This document shows, piece by piece, positions 1 through 7,521 of a DNA stretch of 64,000 nt. The notes under the pieces were generated by a model that was not told the DNA's origin, searched no databases, and saw nothing but the letters and a program-made list of their open reading frames with translations. Positions within the stretch are counted from its first letter, which is position 1, and the number at the start of each line of letters is the position of its first letter. Location: contig NZ_VNJK01000001.1 in NCBI RefSeq assembly GCF_007786455.1, forward strand, positions 1 to 64,000, read 5' to 3'. This DNA comes from Paenibacillus agilis (GTDB lineage Bacteria; Bacillota; Bacilli; Paenibacillales; Paenibacillaceae). The translations under genes and the position numbers were made by a program.

Positions 1-114
1 GATGAGATTTCCCAATTAGTAAGACCCCTTGAAGACGACGAGGTTGATAGGTTCGGGGTGGAAGCACAGTAATGTGTGGAGCTGACGAATACTAATAGGT
101 CGAGGGCTTATCCT
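1..114 (+). rRNA. 23S rRNA, 3' end (partial)
   Basis: The segment carries the conserved last stretch of bacterial 23S rRNA, with the GAATACTAATAGGTCGAGGG motif followed by CTTATCC. The gene starts before the window. The 3' end is placed by comparison with Bacillus 23S termini and may be off by a few bases. Confidence 0.93.
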
Positions 115-178
115 AATGAATATGAAGAAGCGTTTTAATCACTTTGCGATCAGTTTTCAAGGTATAACCTTGAATGAG

Positions 179-295
179 TTTGGTAACGATGGCGGAGGGG
201 TTCCACGCGTACCCATCCCGAACACGAACGTTAAGTCCTCCAGCGCCGATGGTACTTGGACCGCAGGGTCCCGGAAGAGTAGGACGTTGCCAAGC
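179..295 (+). rRNA. rrf: 5S rRNA
   Basis: This is a 117-nt match to the Firmicute 5S rRNA pattern. It begins TTTGGTAACGAT, contains the CCGAACACGAACGTTAAG and CAGCGCCGATGGTA blocks, and ends GTAGGACGTTGCCAAGC, which pairs with the 5' end. It follows the 23S gene by about 65 nt, as expected for an rrn operon. Confidence 0.95.
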
Positions 296-361
296 TCTCT
301 GAATCTCAGATTCAGGTGAAATCGGACTCTCGATATGGGTCCTATGAGTAGTGATTAATAT

Positions 362-437
362 TCCCTGATAGCTCAGTTGGTAGAGCACTCGACTGTTAAT
401 CGAGTTGTCACAGGTTCGAGTCCTGTTCGGGGAGCCA
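362..437 (+). tRNA. tRNA-Asn (GTT)
   Basis: Full cloverleaf with acceptor TCCCTGA/TCGGGGA, anticodon loop CTGTTAA (GTT) and an encoded CCA. It is the first tRNA after the rrn operon. Confidence 0.97.
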
Positions 438-441
438 TCTT

Positions 442-517
442 GCTCTCATAGCTCAGTAGGTAGAGTGCATCCATGGTAAGGATGAGGTCACCGGTTCGAT
501 CCCGGTTGAGAGCTCCA
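442..517 (+). tRNA. tRNA-Thr (GGT)
   Basis: Acceptor GCTCTCA/TGAGAGC; anticodon stem CATCC/GGATG encloses loop ATGGTAA, giving anticodon GGT. CCA is encoded. Confidence 0.95.
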
Positions 518-550
518 AAGAAGCATTTCACATTGTAACATCATGAATAA

Positions 551-625
551 GGCCCGTTGGTCAAGGGGTTAAGACACCTCCCTTTCACGGAGGTAACAGG
601 GGTTCGAATCCCCTACGGGTCACCA
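551..625 (+). tRNA. tRNA-Glu (TTC)
   Basis: Acceptor GGCCCGT/ACGGGTC; anticodon stem CCTCC/GGAGG with loop CTTTCAC, giving TTC. CCA is encoded. Confidence 0.97.
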
Positions 626-631
626 ACTTAT

Positions 632-707
632 GGACGCTTAGCTCAGCTGGGAGAGCATCTGCCTTACAAGCAGAGGGTCGGCGGTTCGATCCCGTCAGCG
701 TCCACCA
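632..707 (+). tRNA. tRNA-Val (TAC)
   Basis: Acceptor GGACGCT/AGCGTCC; anticodon stem TCTGC/GCAGA with loop CTTACAA, giving TAC. CCA is encoded. Confidence 0.97.
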
Positions 708-713
708 TAATAT

Positions 714-789
714 GCCGGTGTAGCTCAGTTGGTAGAGCGGCTGACTTGTAATCAGTAGGTCGTGGGTTCGACTCCTATCGCCGGCACCA
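714..789 (+). tRNA. tRNA-Thr (TGT)
   Basis: Acceptor GCCGGTG/CGCCGGC with one G-T pair; loop CTTGTAA gives anticodon TGT. CCA is encoded. It is the second Thr isoacceptor of the array. Confidence 0.96.
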
Positions 790-798
790 TTTAACCAT

Positions 799-873
799 TG
801 GGGATTAGCCAAGCGGTAAGGCAACGGACTTTGACTCCGTCATGCATAGGTTCAAATCCTATATCCCCAGCCA
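799..873 (+). tRNA. tRNA-Gln (TTG)
   Basis: Acceptor TGGGGAT/ATCCCCA; stem ACGGA/TCCGT with loop CTTTGAC, giving TTG. CCA is encoded. Confidence 0.96.
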
Positions 874-881
874 TTTTGTAA

Positions 882-957
882 GAGCCATTAGCTCAGTTGG
901 TAGAGCACCTGACTTTTAATCAGGGTGTCGTAGGTTCGAGTCCTACATGGCTCACCA
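882..957 (+). tRNA. tRNA-Lys (TTT)
   Basis: Acceptor GAGCCAT/ATGGCTC; stem CCTGA/TCAGG with loop CTTTTAA, giving TTT. CCA is encoded. Confidence 0.97.
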
Positions 958-972
958 GTATTATAATGATGT

Positions 973-1056
973 GCGCGTGTGGCGGAATTGGCAGACGCAC
1001 CAGACTTAGGATCTGGCGCCTTTGGCGTGGGGGTTCAAGTCCCTCCACGCGCACCA
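973..1056 (+). tRNA. tRNA-Leu (TAG), copy 1
   Basis: Class II tRNA with a long variable arm. Acceptor GCGCGTG/CACGCGC; loop CTTAGGA gives anticodon TAG. CCA is encoded. Confidence 0.95.
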
Positions 1057-1131
1057 TTTATTAAATACAGTATACAGCTTCACAAATGATTGAATATCAT
1101 GTATACTGAGTATCTGAATAACTTATCTCAT

Positions 1132-1214
1132 GCGCGTATGGCGGAATTGGCAGACGCACCAGACTTAGGATCTGGCGGGCAACCGTGGGGGTTCAAGTCC
1201 CTCTACGCGCACCA
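1132..1214 (+). tRNA. tRNA-Leu (TAG), copy 2
   Basis: Second Leu-TAG gene. It is identical to copy 1 through the D and anticodon arms but has a different variable arm (GCGGGCAACCGT instead of GCGCCTTTGGCGT) and a compensatory acceptor change (GCGCGTA/TACGCGC). CCA is encoded. Confidence 0.95.
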
Positions 1215-1281
1215 TCTATTTTTTCGATTGTGATTATTTACACAGCTCGAATTGATATAAGTAGATTATTGAAAATAATGG

Positions 1282-1356
1282 GCGGACATAGCTCAGTGGT
1301 AGAGTATCGCCTTGCCAAGGCGAGGGTCGCGGGTTCGAATCCCGTTGTCCGCTCCA
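1282..1356 (+). tRNA. tRNA-Gly (GCC), block copy 1
   Basis: Acceptor GCGGACA/TGTCCGC; stem TCGCC/GGCGA with loop TTGCCAA, giving GCC. First member of the duplicated four-tRNA block. Confidence 0.97.
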
Positions 1357-1362
1357 GAATTT

Positions 1363-1439
1363 GCGCCCTTAGCTCAGCTGGATAGAGCGTTTGACTACGA
1401 ATCAAAAGGTCAGGAGTTCGAATCTCTTAGGGCGCGCCA
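1363..1439 (+). tRNA. tRNA-Arg (ACG), block copy 1
   Basis: Acceptor GCGCCCT/AGGGCGC; stem TTTGA/TCAAA with loop CTACGAA, giving ACG. CCA is encoded. Confidence 0.97.
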
Positions 1440-1453
1440 TTTTCATATTATAA

Positions 1454-1530
1454 CGGGATGTAGCTCAGCTTGGTAGAGCACTTGGTTTGGGACCAAGGGG
1501 TCGCATGTTCAAATCGTGTCATCCCGACCA
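1454..1530 (+). tRNA. tRNA-Pro (TGG), block copy 1
   Basis: Acceptor CGGGATG/CATCCCG; anticodon loop contains TTTGGGA, giving TGG. CCA is encoded. Confidence 0.96.
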
Positions 1531-1535
1531 GTTAT

Positions 1536-1609
1536 GCGGGTGTAGTTCAATGGTAGAACTTTAGCCTTCCAAGCTAATAGCGTGGGTTCGATTCCCATCA
1601 CCCGCTCCA
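1536..1609 (+). tRNA. tRNA-Gly (TCC), block copy 1
   Basis: Acceptor GCGGGTG/CACCCGC; stem TTAGC/GCTAA with loop CTTCCAA, giving TCC. Last tRNA of the first block copy. Confidence 0.96.
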
Positions 1610-1637
1610 TTCATCTTCATTTTAAAAAGTATAATTT

Positions 1638-1712
1638 GCGGACATAGCTCAGTGGTAGAGTATCGCCTTGCCAAGGCGAGGGTCGCGGGTTCGAATCCCG
1701 TTGTCCGCTCCA
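1638..1712 (+). tRNA. tRNA-Gly (GCC), block copy 2
   Basis: Sequence-identical repeat of the Gly-GCC gene 356 nt upstream; anticodon GCC, CCA encoded. Confidence 0.97.
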
Positions 1713-1720
1713 GAATATTT

Positions 1721-1797
1721 GCGCCCTTAGCTCAGCTGGATAGAGCGTTTGACTACGAATCAAAAGGTCAGGAGTTCGAATCTCTTAGGGCGCGCCA
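1721..1797 (+). tRNA. tRNA-Arg (ACG), block copy 2
   Basis: Sequence-identical repeat of the Arg-ACG gene 358 nt upstream. The spacer before it is 2 nt longer than in copy 1. Confidence 0.97.
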
Positions 1798-1811
1798 TTT
1801 TCATATTATAA

Positions 1812-1888
1812 CGGGATGTAGCTCAGCTTGGTAGAGCACTTGGTTTGGGACCAAGGGGTCGCATGTTCAAATCGTGTCATCCCGACCA
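1812..1888 (+). tRNA. tRNA-Pro (TGG), block copy 2
   Basis: Sequence-identical repeat of the upstream Pro-TGG gene, including the short spacer on each side. Confidence 0.96.
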
Positions 1889-1893
1889 GTTAT

Positions 1894-1967
1894 GCGGGTG
1901 TAGTTCAATGGTAGAACTTTAGCCTTCCAAGCTAATAGCGTGGGTTCGATTCCCATCACCCGCTCCA
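1894..1967 (+). tRNA. tRNA-Gly (TCC), block copy 2
   Basis: Sequence-identical repeat of the upstream Gly-TCC gene. It is the last tRNA of the array, just before the array terminator. Confidence 0.96.
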
Positions 1968-1991
1968 TTAATATTATAAGACACAGAGACC

Positions 1992-2018
1992 GCAGACCTT
2001 CAGATGAGGTCTTTTTTT
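1992..2018 (+). terminator. Intrinsic terminator of the rRNA/tRNA array
   Basis: Stem AGACCT (1994-1999) / AGGTCT (2007-2012) is followed by a run of seven T. It sits 25 nt after the last tRNA. Confidence 0.85.
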
Positions 2019-2175
2019 GTATATATACCATTTTGCAAATAGATATTAAGAAAAAATTTTAGGCTAGTAATGTGGTAAAGCAGAATTTAGATAAAGATTT
2101 TACGCACAACTTGTAGTATGATGGTAAGAACATTTAGAAAGTTAGAAAATGGTTGGAGTGGATAGGGGGAGACGG

Positions 2176-4968
2176 ATGACTGATTTAACGTTGACCGCAA
2201 ATAAAACAAATTCAAACAATCTCTTGCGGCGGGACGTACGTTTTTTGGGGAATATTCTTGGAGAAGTACTCGTTCACCAAGGTGGACAAGAACTTCTTGA
2301 TGTAGTTGAGAAGATTCGAGAACTAAGTAAATCTCTTCGTGCTGTATACTTGCCAGAATTATACGATGAATTCAAACAGTTAATCAACACGTTAAACCCG
2401 GATAATCGTCATCAGGTTATTAGAGCTTTCGCGATATACTTCCAATTGGTGAACATCGCTGAGCAGAATCACCGCATTCGTCGCAAGCGTGATTACGAAC
2501 GTTCAGCAGGTGAAACTGTACAGCCTGGCTCGATTGAGAGCGTTATTTTAGAAATGAAGGAAAATCAAATATCAGAAGATGAGCTGCAAACAATGCTGTC
2601 AGGCATGTCGTTGGAGTTGGTTATGACGGCACACCCAACAGAAGCAATGCGTCGTGCCATCCTTGATATTCATAAGCGAATTGCGAAAGATGTCATGCAG
2701 CTAGATAATCCGACATTAACACATCGTGAGCGTGAACAACTTAGAGAGAAATTATTGAATGAGATTATTACACTGTGGCAAACAGACGAATTGCGCGATC
2801 GCAAACCTACTGTAATTGATGAAGTACGTAACGGTATGTATTACTTCAATGAAACACTCTTTGATGTTCTACCTGAAGTATACGCGGAATTAGAACGTTG
2901 CCTAGATAAATACTATCCTACGCAGTCTTGGCATGTACCTACTTATTTACGCTTTGGCTCATGGATCGGCGGCGACAGAGATGGAAACCCTTCCGTAACG
3001 TCTACTGTCACATGGGAAACGATGAAAATGCATCGTGGGTTGGCAATACGCCAATATGATCAGCGCCTGCGTGACTTAATGCGCACGATGAGCTTCAGTA
3101 CGAGTATCGTAGAAGTTAGTAAAGAGTTGCTCGATTCTATCGAATGGGACCGCGCTAATGTTGTCCTGAAGAACGTGCCTGAATGGAACAATCCGAAAGA
3201 ACCTTATCGGGTTAAGATCATCTACATGCTTCAGAAGCTCCATAACGTTATGGAGGAAACAACAAAGGGTACCAGTGAGCGTTATCAGATGGCATCAGAG
3301 TTTATTCAGGATTTGAAGCTGATTGATAACAGTCTTCGTCATCACTTTGCTGATTACGCTGCAGATACACATATTAAGAAGCTTATTCGTCAAGTTGAGC
3401 TATTTGGTTTCCATATGGCTACCCTTGATATTCGTCAGCATAGTAAAGAGCATGAAAATGCTATGACAGAGATATTGGCGAACATGAACATTGTTGAGGA
3501 TTACAGCGCTTTATCTGAGCAAGACAAAATTGAATTGCTGAATCGTTTGCTGAATGATCCTAGGCCGTTAACATCTCCATATATTAGCTACAGTGAGTCG
3601 ACTAAGGAATGCTTGGATGTTTACCGGATTGTCTATGAAGCTCAGCTTGAGTTCGGTCATTCCTGTATAACAAGTTACCTGATTAGTATGGCGCAGGGCG
3701 CTAGTGATGTACTTGAAGTTATGTTACTTGCGAAGGAAGTTGGATTGTTCCGTGAAGAGGCAAATGGCGATGTACGCTGTACATTGCAAGCGGTACCTCT
3801 TTTCGAAACGATCGATGATTTACATGCGGCTCCTCAAATTATGAGCCAGTTGTTTGAGCTTCCTATTTACCGCAAAGCAGTAAGCGCTATGAACGATTTG
3901 CAGGAAATTATGCTTGGCTACTCCGACAGTAATAAGGATGGCGGTATGTTGACTGCAAACTGGGAGCTTCGTGTTGCGTTGAATAAGCTTACGGAAACTG
4001 CGAAAGAACACCAAGTGAAACTGAAGTTCTTCCATGGACGTGGAGGTGCACTTGGACGCGGTGGTATGCCGCTAAACCGTAGCATATTGAACCAACCGCC
4101 TCATACGATTGGCGGCGGTATTAAAATAACAGAACAAGGTGAGGTACTATCCTCACGTTATTCTATGCAGGGAATTGCCTACCGATCATTAGAGCAGGCA
4201 ACGTCTGCTTTGCTGCAAGGGGCTATGTTGGCTCGTTATCCGCAAGTTAATGTTGAGGAAGAGAAATGGGAACTGCTTATGCCGAGCATTTCAGAAACGG
4301 CGCAGAAGAAGTATCAGGATCTGATTTTCCGTGATCCAGGATTTTTAACCTATTTCAAAGAGTCTACTCCGCTTCCTGAGATCGGTGAGCTGAATATCGG
4401 TTCACGACCATCGAAGCGTAAAAATAGCGATCGTTTTGAGGATTTGCGTGCAATACCTTGGGTATTTGCTTGGACACAAAGTCGTTATTTGCTGCCTGCA
4501 TGGTATGCAGCTGGCACGGCATTGGATAAGTTCTACAACAATAATCCTGAAAATATGGCTACAATGCGTAATATGTACGAGAACTATCCATTCTTTGCAT
4601 CAATGATCGACAACCTTCAGATGGCATTAGCTAAAGCTGATTTGCTTATCGCGAAGGGATATGCGAGCATGATTCAAGATAATAGTATTCGCGAGCGTAT
4701 TTTTACATTGGTGGAAGAGGAATATAAGTTAACATCGAAAATGCTGCTAGAGATTACAGGGCAACGCGAAATATTGGACAATGTGCCTGTCATTCAGGAG
4801 TCCATTCGCTTACGTAACCCTTATGTTGATCCTCTCAGCTATATGCAAGTTGAATTATTAAAGGAATTACGCGAATTGCGTGAATCTGGTGAGGATGATC
4901 CGCTATTGCTGCGCGAAGTATTGCTCACGATTAACGGAATCGCATCAGGTCTTCGCAATACAGGTTAA
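2176..4968 (+). CDS. ppc: Phosphoenolpyruvate carboxylase
   Basis: Cytosolic anaplerotic enzyme that carboxylates PEP with bicarbonate to oxaloacetate. The ATG at 2176 is preferred over an in-frame ATG at 2149 because AGGGGGA lies six bases upstream; this gives 930 residues, a normal bacterial length. The family signatures are present in order: MTAHPTE with the catalytic His near residue 153, the GSWIGGDRDGNP loop, GYSDSNKDGG, and the Arg/Gly-rich FFHGRGGALGRGG near residues 610-625. The protein ends in the usual NTG, the site where feedback effectors bind in this family. It is monocistronic between the tRNA terminator and sigW. No clear promoter was found in the roughly 155 nt ahead of it. 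Confidence 0.97.
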   Translation: MTDLTLTANKTNSNNLLRRDVRFLGNILGEVLVHQGGQELLDVVEKIRELSKSLRAVYLPELYDEFKQLINTLNPDNRHQVIRAFAIYFQLVNIAEQNHRIRRKRDYERSAGETVQPGSIESVILEMKENQISEDELQTMLSGMSLELVMTAHPTEAMRRAILDIHKRIAKDVMQLDNPTLTHREREQLREKLLNEIITLWQTDELRDRKPTVIDEVRNGMYYFNETLFDVLPEVYAELERCLDKYYPTQSWHVPTYLRFGSWIGGDRDGNPSVTSTVTWETMKMHRGLAIRQYDQRLRDLMRTMSFSTSIVEVSKELLDSIEWDRANVVLKNVPEWNNPKEPYRVKIIYMLQKLHNVMEETTKGTSERYQMASEFIQDLKLIDNSLRHHFADYAADTHIKKLIRQVELFGFHMATLDIRQHSKEHENAMTEILANMNIVEDYSALSEQDKIELLNRLLNDPRPLTSPYISYSESTKECLDVYRIVYEAQLEFGHSCITSYLISMAQGASDVLEVMLLAKEVGLFREEANGDVRCTLQAVPLFETIDDLHAAPQIMSQLFELPIYRKAVSAMNDLQEIMLGYSDSNKDGGMLTANWELRVALNKLTETAKEHQVKLKFFHGRGGALGRGGMPLNRSILNQPPHTIGGGIKITEQGEVLSSRYSMQGIAYRSLEQATSALLQGAMLARYPQVNVEEEKWELLMPSISETAQKKYQDLIFRDPGFLTYFKESTPLPEIGELNIGSRPSKRKNSDRFEDLRAIPWVFAWTQSRYLLPAWYAAGTALDKFYNNNPENMATMRNMYENYPFFASMIDNLQMALAKADLLIAKGYASMIQDNSIRERIFTLVEEEYKLTSKMLLEITGQREILDNVPVIQESIRLRNPYVDPLSYMQVELLKELRELRESGEDDPLLLREVLLTINGIASGLRNTG

Positions 4969-5187
4969 TATATAATTAGCTAATTCGGTTCGCCTTTCCA
5001 TGAAAGCATGCATGCAGGAAAAAATGTAGCCATGGATAAGGAATGGTACGGTGGTCGAGTCTTGTTACAGCGAGGCTCGGCCTTTCCTGTGTTACTTTGC
5101 AGGGATTTATGCCTTAAGCTCCGTCTTATTCCTAGTAAGGATTTTAACCGATATAGCAACACGAGTAGTGAGGACGGAGGGACACTG

Positions 5188-5754
5188 TTGGATACGTTAG
5201 AAAGACGACTCGCGAAGTTAGCCCGGGCGGGAGACACACGAGCGTTTGCCGAAATTGTCGAACTGTATAAAGACAAAATCTTTCACCTCGCATACCGTAT
5301 GTTGAGTAACCGACACGAAGCAGAGGATATTGTGCAGGATACTTTCCTGCGCGTATACCGTAACTTAGAACGATATGACGAGAATCAGAAATTCTCGACT
5401 TGGATATACCGTATAGGGACGAATCTTTGCATTGACCGCCTGCGTAAACGTAAGCCGAGTTATTCGCTTGATGCGGAAATGACGGATCAAGACGGTGTAG
5501 ATGGCTATGCTATGATCCCAAGTGATGATCGTACACCAGAGACGTATTTGCTTGTCAGTGAGACACAGAGAATGATACATGAAGCGATAGAGACGCTTCC
5601 GGCCAAATACAAGTCAGTTATGATTCTACGGTACTTGCAGGACATGTCTCTGCAAGAGATTAGCGATGTAATGGATATGCCGGTTACAACGATCAAAACC
5701 CGTGTGCATCGTGGACGTGAATTTTTGCGGAAGAAATTGGAGAAGAAGATTTAA
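5188..5754 (+). CDS. sigW: ECF RNA polymerase sigma factor SigW
   Basis: Extracytoplasmic-function sigma factor of the envelope-stress (antimicrobial/detergent) response. The start is the TTG at 5188, because GGAGG lies seven bases upstream and the resulting 188 residues match SigW (about 187). The reading frame stays open upstream to 5008, but that extension resembles no sigma factor. Region 2 is visible in the stretch from HEAEDIVQDTFLRVYRN to the FSTWIYRIGTNLCIDRLR block. Region 4 is visible in LPAKYKSVMILRYLQDMSLQEIS followed by a helix-turn-helix ending TTIKTRVHRGRE. The anti-sigma gene follows after 144 nt rather than being translationally coupled, and a SigW-type promoter lies in that gap. 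No SigW-type promoter was found in the 220 nt upstream of sigW. Confidence 0.93.
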   Translation: MDTLERRLAKLARAGDTRAFAEIVELYKDKIFHLAYRMLSNRHEAEDIVQDTFLRVYRNLERYDENQKFSTWIYRIGTNLCIDRLRKRKPSYSLDAEMTDQDGVDGYAMIPSDDRTPETYLLVSETQRMIHEAIETLPAKYKSVMILRYLQDMSLQEISDVMDMPVTTIKTRVHRGREFLRKKLEKKI

Positions 5755-5773
5755 TAGCAAGCGTAAGAAAGTT

Positions 5774-5799
5774 TGAAACGATTCTCGGAACGTAACGTA
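5774..5799 (+). promoter_or_regulatory. SigW-type promoter between sigW and rsiW
   Basis: TGAAAC (5774-5779), a 16-nt spacer, then CGTA (5796-5799). This is the textbook SigW consensus in Bacillus. It lies 20 bp after the sigW stop and about 100 bp before the rsiW start, so it would drive rsiW and anything cotranscribed with it. Confidence 0.7.
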
Positions 5800-5898
5800 T
5801 CGTATATTGTTACGAAAACATTAAATAATGGGTTTAATCCGTTTTATCGGACAAGAGCTGCTTACTCTCTCAAGAACCCTAAGAAAGGATTGGCTCAG

Positions 5899-6516
5899 AT
5901 GGATTGCAAACAAGCCGTCTCATTGATGCATGATTTACTGGATGAAGACCTGGAGCGACAGTGTGCCTTGGACCTAAAAGCGCATATGCTTGCATGTCCG
6001 GCTTGCCGTGAGCGTTTCCGTCAGTTAGAAGAAGCGGAAAGGCTGCTTTACGGCTTCAATCATCGTTTGCAGCCGCCGTCGGAAGATTTGACTGAGCGAA
6101 TTATGGGTGTCATTCCACGGCCGCAGCGTAAGCAGAGTCCAATGATTGCTTGGGTGAAACGTCATCCTGCCATCACAGTAGCAGCTGTTTTCTTCCTCGT
6201 TATGACGACGAGCTGGTTGAGCATGTGGAATGCCGACAAGCAGTTAGTAGTCAAAGGCGATCAAATGAATATTATTATTCAAGATGACAAAGTCATTGTG
6301 CCTAGTGGTCAAGTTGTTCATGGAGATTTGACGATTCATAATGGCAAGGCGGAAGTTCATGGCGAAGTTAAAGGTAACCTAACGGTTGTTGACGGACAGG
6401 TATATCAAGCGTCAACGGCGCATATCTCAGGATCGGTTAAAAAGATTGATGAGGCATTTGATTGGATTTGGTACCAGATAAATAGCCTGTTCGGCAGTTC
6501 GGCCATATCGCCGTAG
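5899..6516 (+). CDS. rsiW: Anti-sigma-W factor RsiW
   Basis: Single-pass membrane anti-sigma factor that sequesters SigW until proteolysis releases it. The ATG at 5899 follows an AAGAAAGGA site and gives 205 residues. The upstream in-frame extension to 5773 overlaps the SigW-type promoter and is rejected. The N-terminus MDCKQAVSLMHDLLDEDL leads into the zinc anti-sigma motif H-x3-C-x2-C (KAHMLACPACRE, about residues 28-35). A transmembrane helix lies near residues 88-110 (ITVAAVFFLVMTTSWLSMW). The extracellular tail repeats short hydrophobic/glycine turns (HGDLTIHNGKAEVHGEVKGN), resembling polymer-forming beta-helix rungs. This tail should be the region cut by site-1 protease. Confidence 0.9.
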   Translation: MDCKQAVSLMHDLLDEDLERQCALDLKAHMLACPACRERFRQLEEAERLLYGFNHRLQPPSEDLTERIMGVIPRPQRKQSPMIAWVKRHPAITVAAVFFLVMTTSWLSMWNADKQLVVKGDQMNIIIQDDKVIVPSGQVVHGDLTIHNGKAEVHGEVKGNLTVVDGQVYQASTAHISGSVKKIDEAFDWIWYQINSLFGSSAISP

Positions 6517-6543
6517 TCGGACGACATCTCGATCGATAAACTA

Positions 6544-6580
6544 GCTCTCCCGTGCATATGTCTACGGGGGAGTTTTTTTA
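6544..6580 (+). terminator. Terminator of sigW-rsiW
   Basis: Stem CTCTCCCGT (6545-6553) / ACGGGGGAG (6564-6572) followed by seven T. It separates rsiW from the cdaA operon. Confidence 0.85.
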
Positions 6581-6696
6581 TATTTTGAAGTAAAAATGTA
6601 CATATTCTTGAAGGAACTTTGTAATCTGTTGCCGAAAAGGATATAGTTAAGCTAAATAGAGAAGGATTATCTTATTAGGGTCTCGGGGGTACCTTC

Positions 6697-7521
6697 ATGG
6701 ATTTTTTCGCTGAATTTGAATGGACGAATACGATTAAAAATGTACTCGATATTTTAATCGTGAGTTACATCATATATAAGTTACTGGTGCTCATTCGGGG
6801 CACACGAGCAGTACAACTGCTTAAAGGGATTTTTGTGCTGGTTGTTACATGGGCCGCTAGTACATGGCTCAATTTGTACACATTAAAATGGTTGATGAAT
6901 CAGATGTTCACATTCGGGGTACTGGCACTGGTGATCATTTTTCAGCCTGAACTGCGTCGTGCATTGGAGCAGCTCGGTCGAGGAAAGATTTTTGGTGGGC
7001 GCTCGAATTCGGAAGAAGATGAGACGGGTCGTGTCATTGGAGAACTGATTAAAGCCATTAACTATATGTCTCGTCGAAAAATAGGGGCATTAATTGTGTT
7101 TGAGCGGAGCACAGGACTGAATGAGTATGTAGAGTCAGGTATTCCGATGGATTCGCGGATTAGCTCTGAACTGCTTATCAATATTTTTAGTCCGAATACG
7201 CCGCTTCATGATGGAGCTGTTATTATTCAGAACAGTAATATCGCGGCTGCGGCATGTTATTTGCCATTGTCGGAAAATCCGTTTATTAGTAAGGAATTAG
7301 GTACAAGGCATCGTGCTGCTATTGGAATTAGTGAAGTGTGCGATGCAATATCTGTCGTCGTTTCAGAGGAAACAGGGCAGGTATCATTGGCTATTAACGG
7401 TCAAGTTGTGCGTGATATTAAAGAGGAATCGCTCATTTCGAAGCTATTTGAAGAGCTGAAGCCCGAAACGAAAAAGGAACGTCGTTTGTTCTGGAAGCGG
7501 AGAGGTGATCAGCGTGGATAA
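6697..7521 (+). CDS. cdaA: Membrane diadenylate cyclase CdaA
   Basis: Condenses two ATP into cyclic di-AMP, the essential osmolyte/cell-wall second messenger of Firmicutes. The 274-residue protein has three N-terminal transmembrane helices (about residues 15-34, 40-57, 65-83), then the DAC domain. Both catalytic motifs are intact: DGA at 172-174 (within TPLHDGAVII) and RHR at 204-206 (within LGTRHRAAIGISE). The ATG at 6697 has GGGGG upstream. It is the first gene of the standard cdaA-cdaR-glmM operon; cdaR overlaps its 3' end by 8 nt. Its motifs are a useful in-window reference for the degenerate DAC-like protein at 25,084. Confidence 0.97.
   Translation: MDFFAEFEWTNTIKNVLDILIVSYIIYKLLVLIRGTRAVQLLKGIFVLVVTWAASTWLNLYTLKWLMNQMFTFGVLALVIIFQPELRRALEQLGRGKIFGGRSNSEEDETGRVIGELIKAINYMSRRKIGALIVFERSTGLNEYVESGIPMDSRISSELLINIFSPNTPLHDGAVIIQNSNIAAAACYLPLSENPFISKELGTRHRAAIGISEVCDAISVVVSEETGQVSLAINGQVVRDIKEESLISKLFEELKPETKKERRLFWKRRGDQRG

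Larger units (their letters stand above)
1282..1967 (+). repeat. Tandem duplication of a four-tRNA block
   Basis: The block Gly(GCC)-Arg(ACG)-Pro(TGG)-Gly(TCC) occurs twice in a row (1282-1609 and 1638-1967). All four tRNAs are identical between copies, and the spacers differ only by a 2-nt length change before Arg. This indicates a recent local duplication or one kept identical by recombination. Confidence 0.95.

Noticed and set aside
557-1834. Several short open frames across the tRNA array
   Set aside because: They run through identifiable tRNA cloverleafs, and the repeated peptides are just translated tRNA sequences.
2019-2175. Sigma-A promoter for ppc
   Set aside because: A TATGAT at 2117 lacks a -35 at a workable distance, so I did not report it.
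5008-5187. 60-residue N-terminal extension of SigW
   Set aside because: It does not resemble sigma region 1 or 2, and the TTG at 5188 has a well-spaced GGAGG and gives the normal SigW length.
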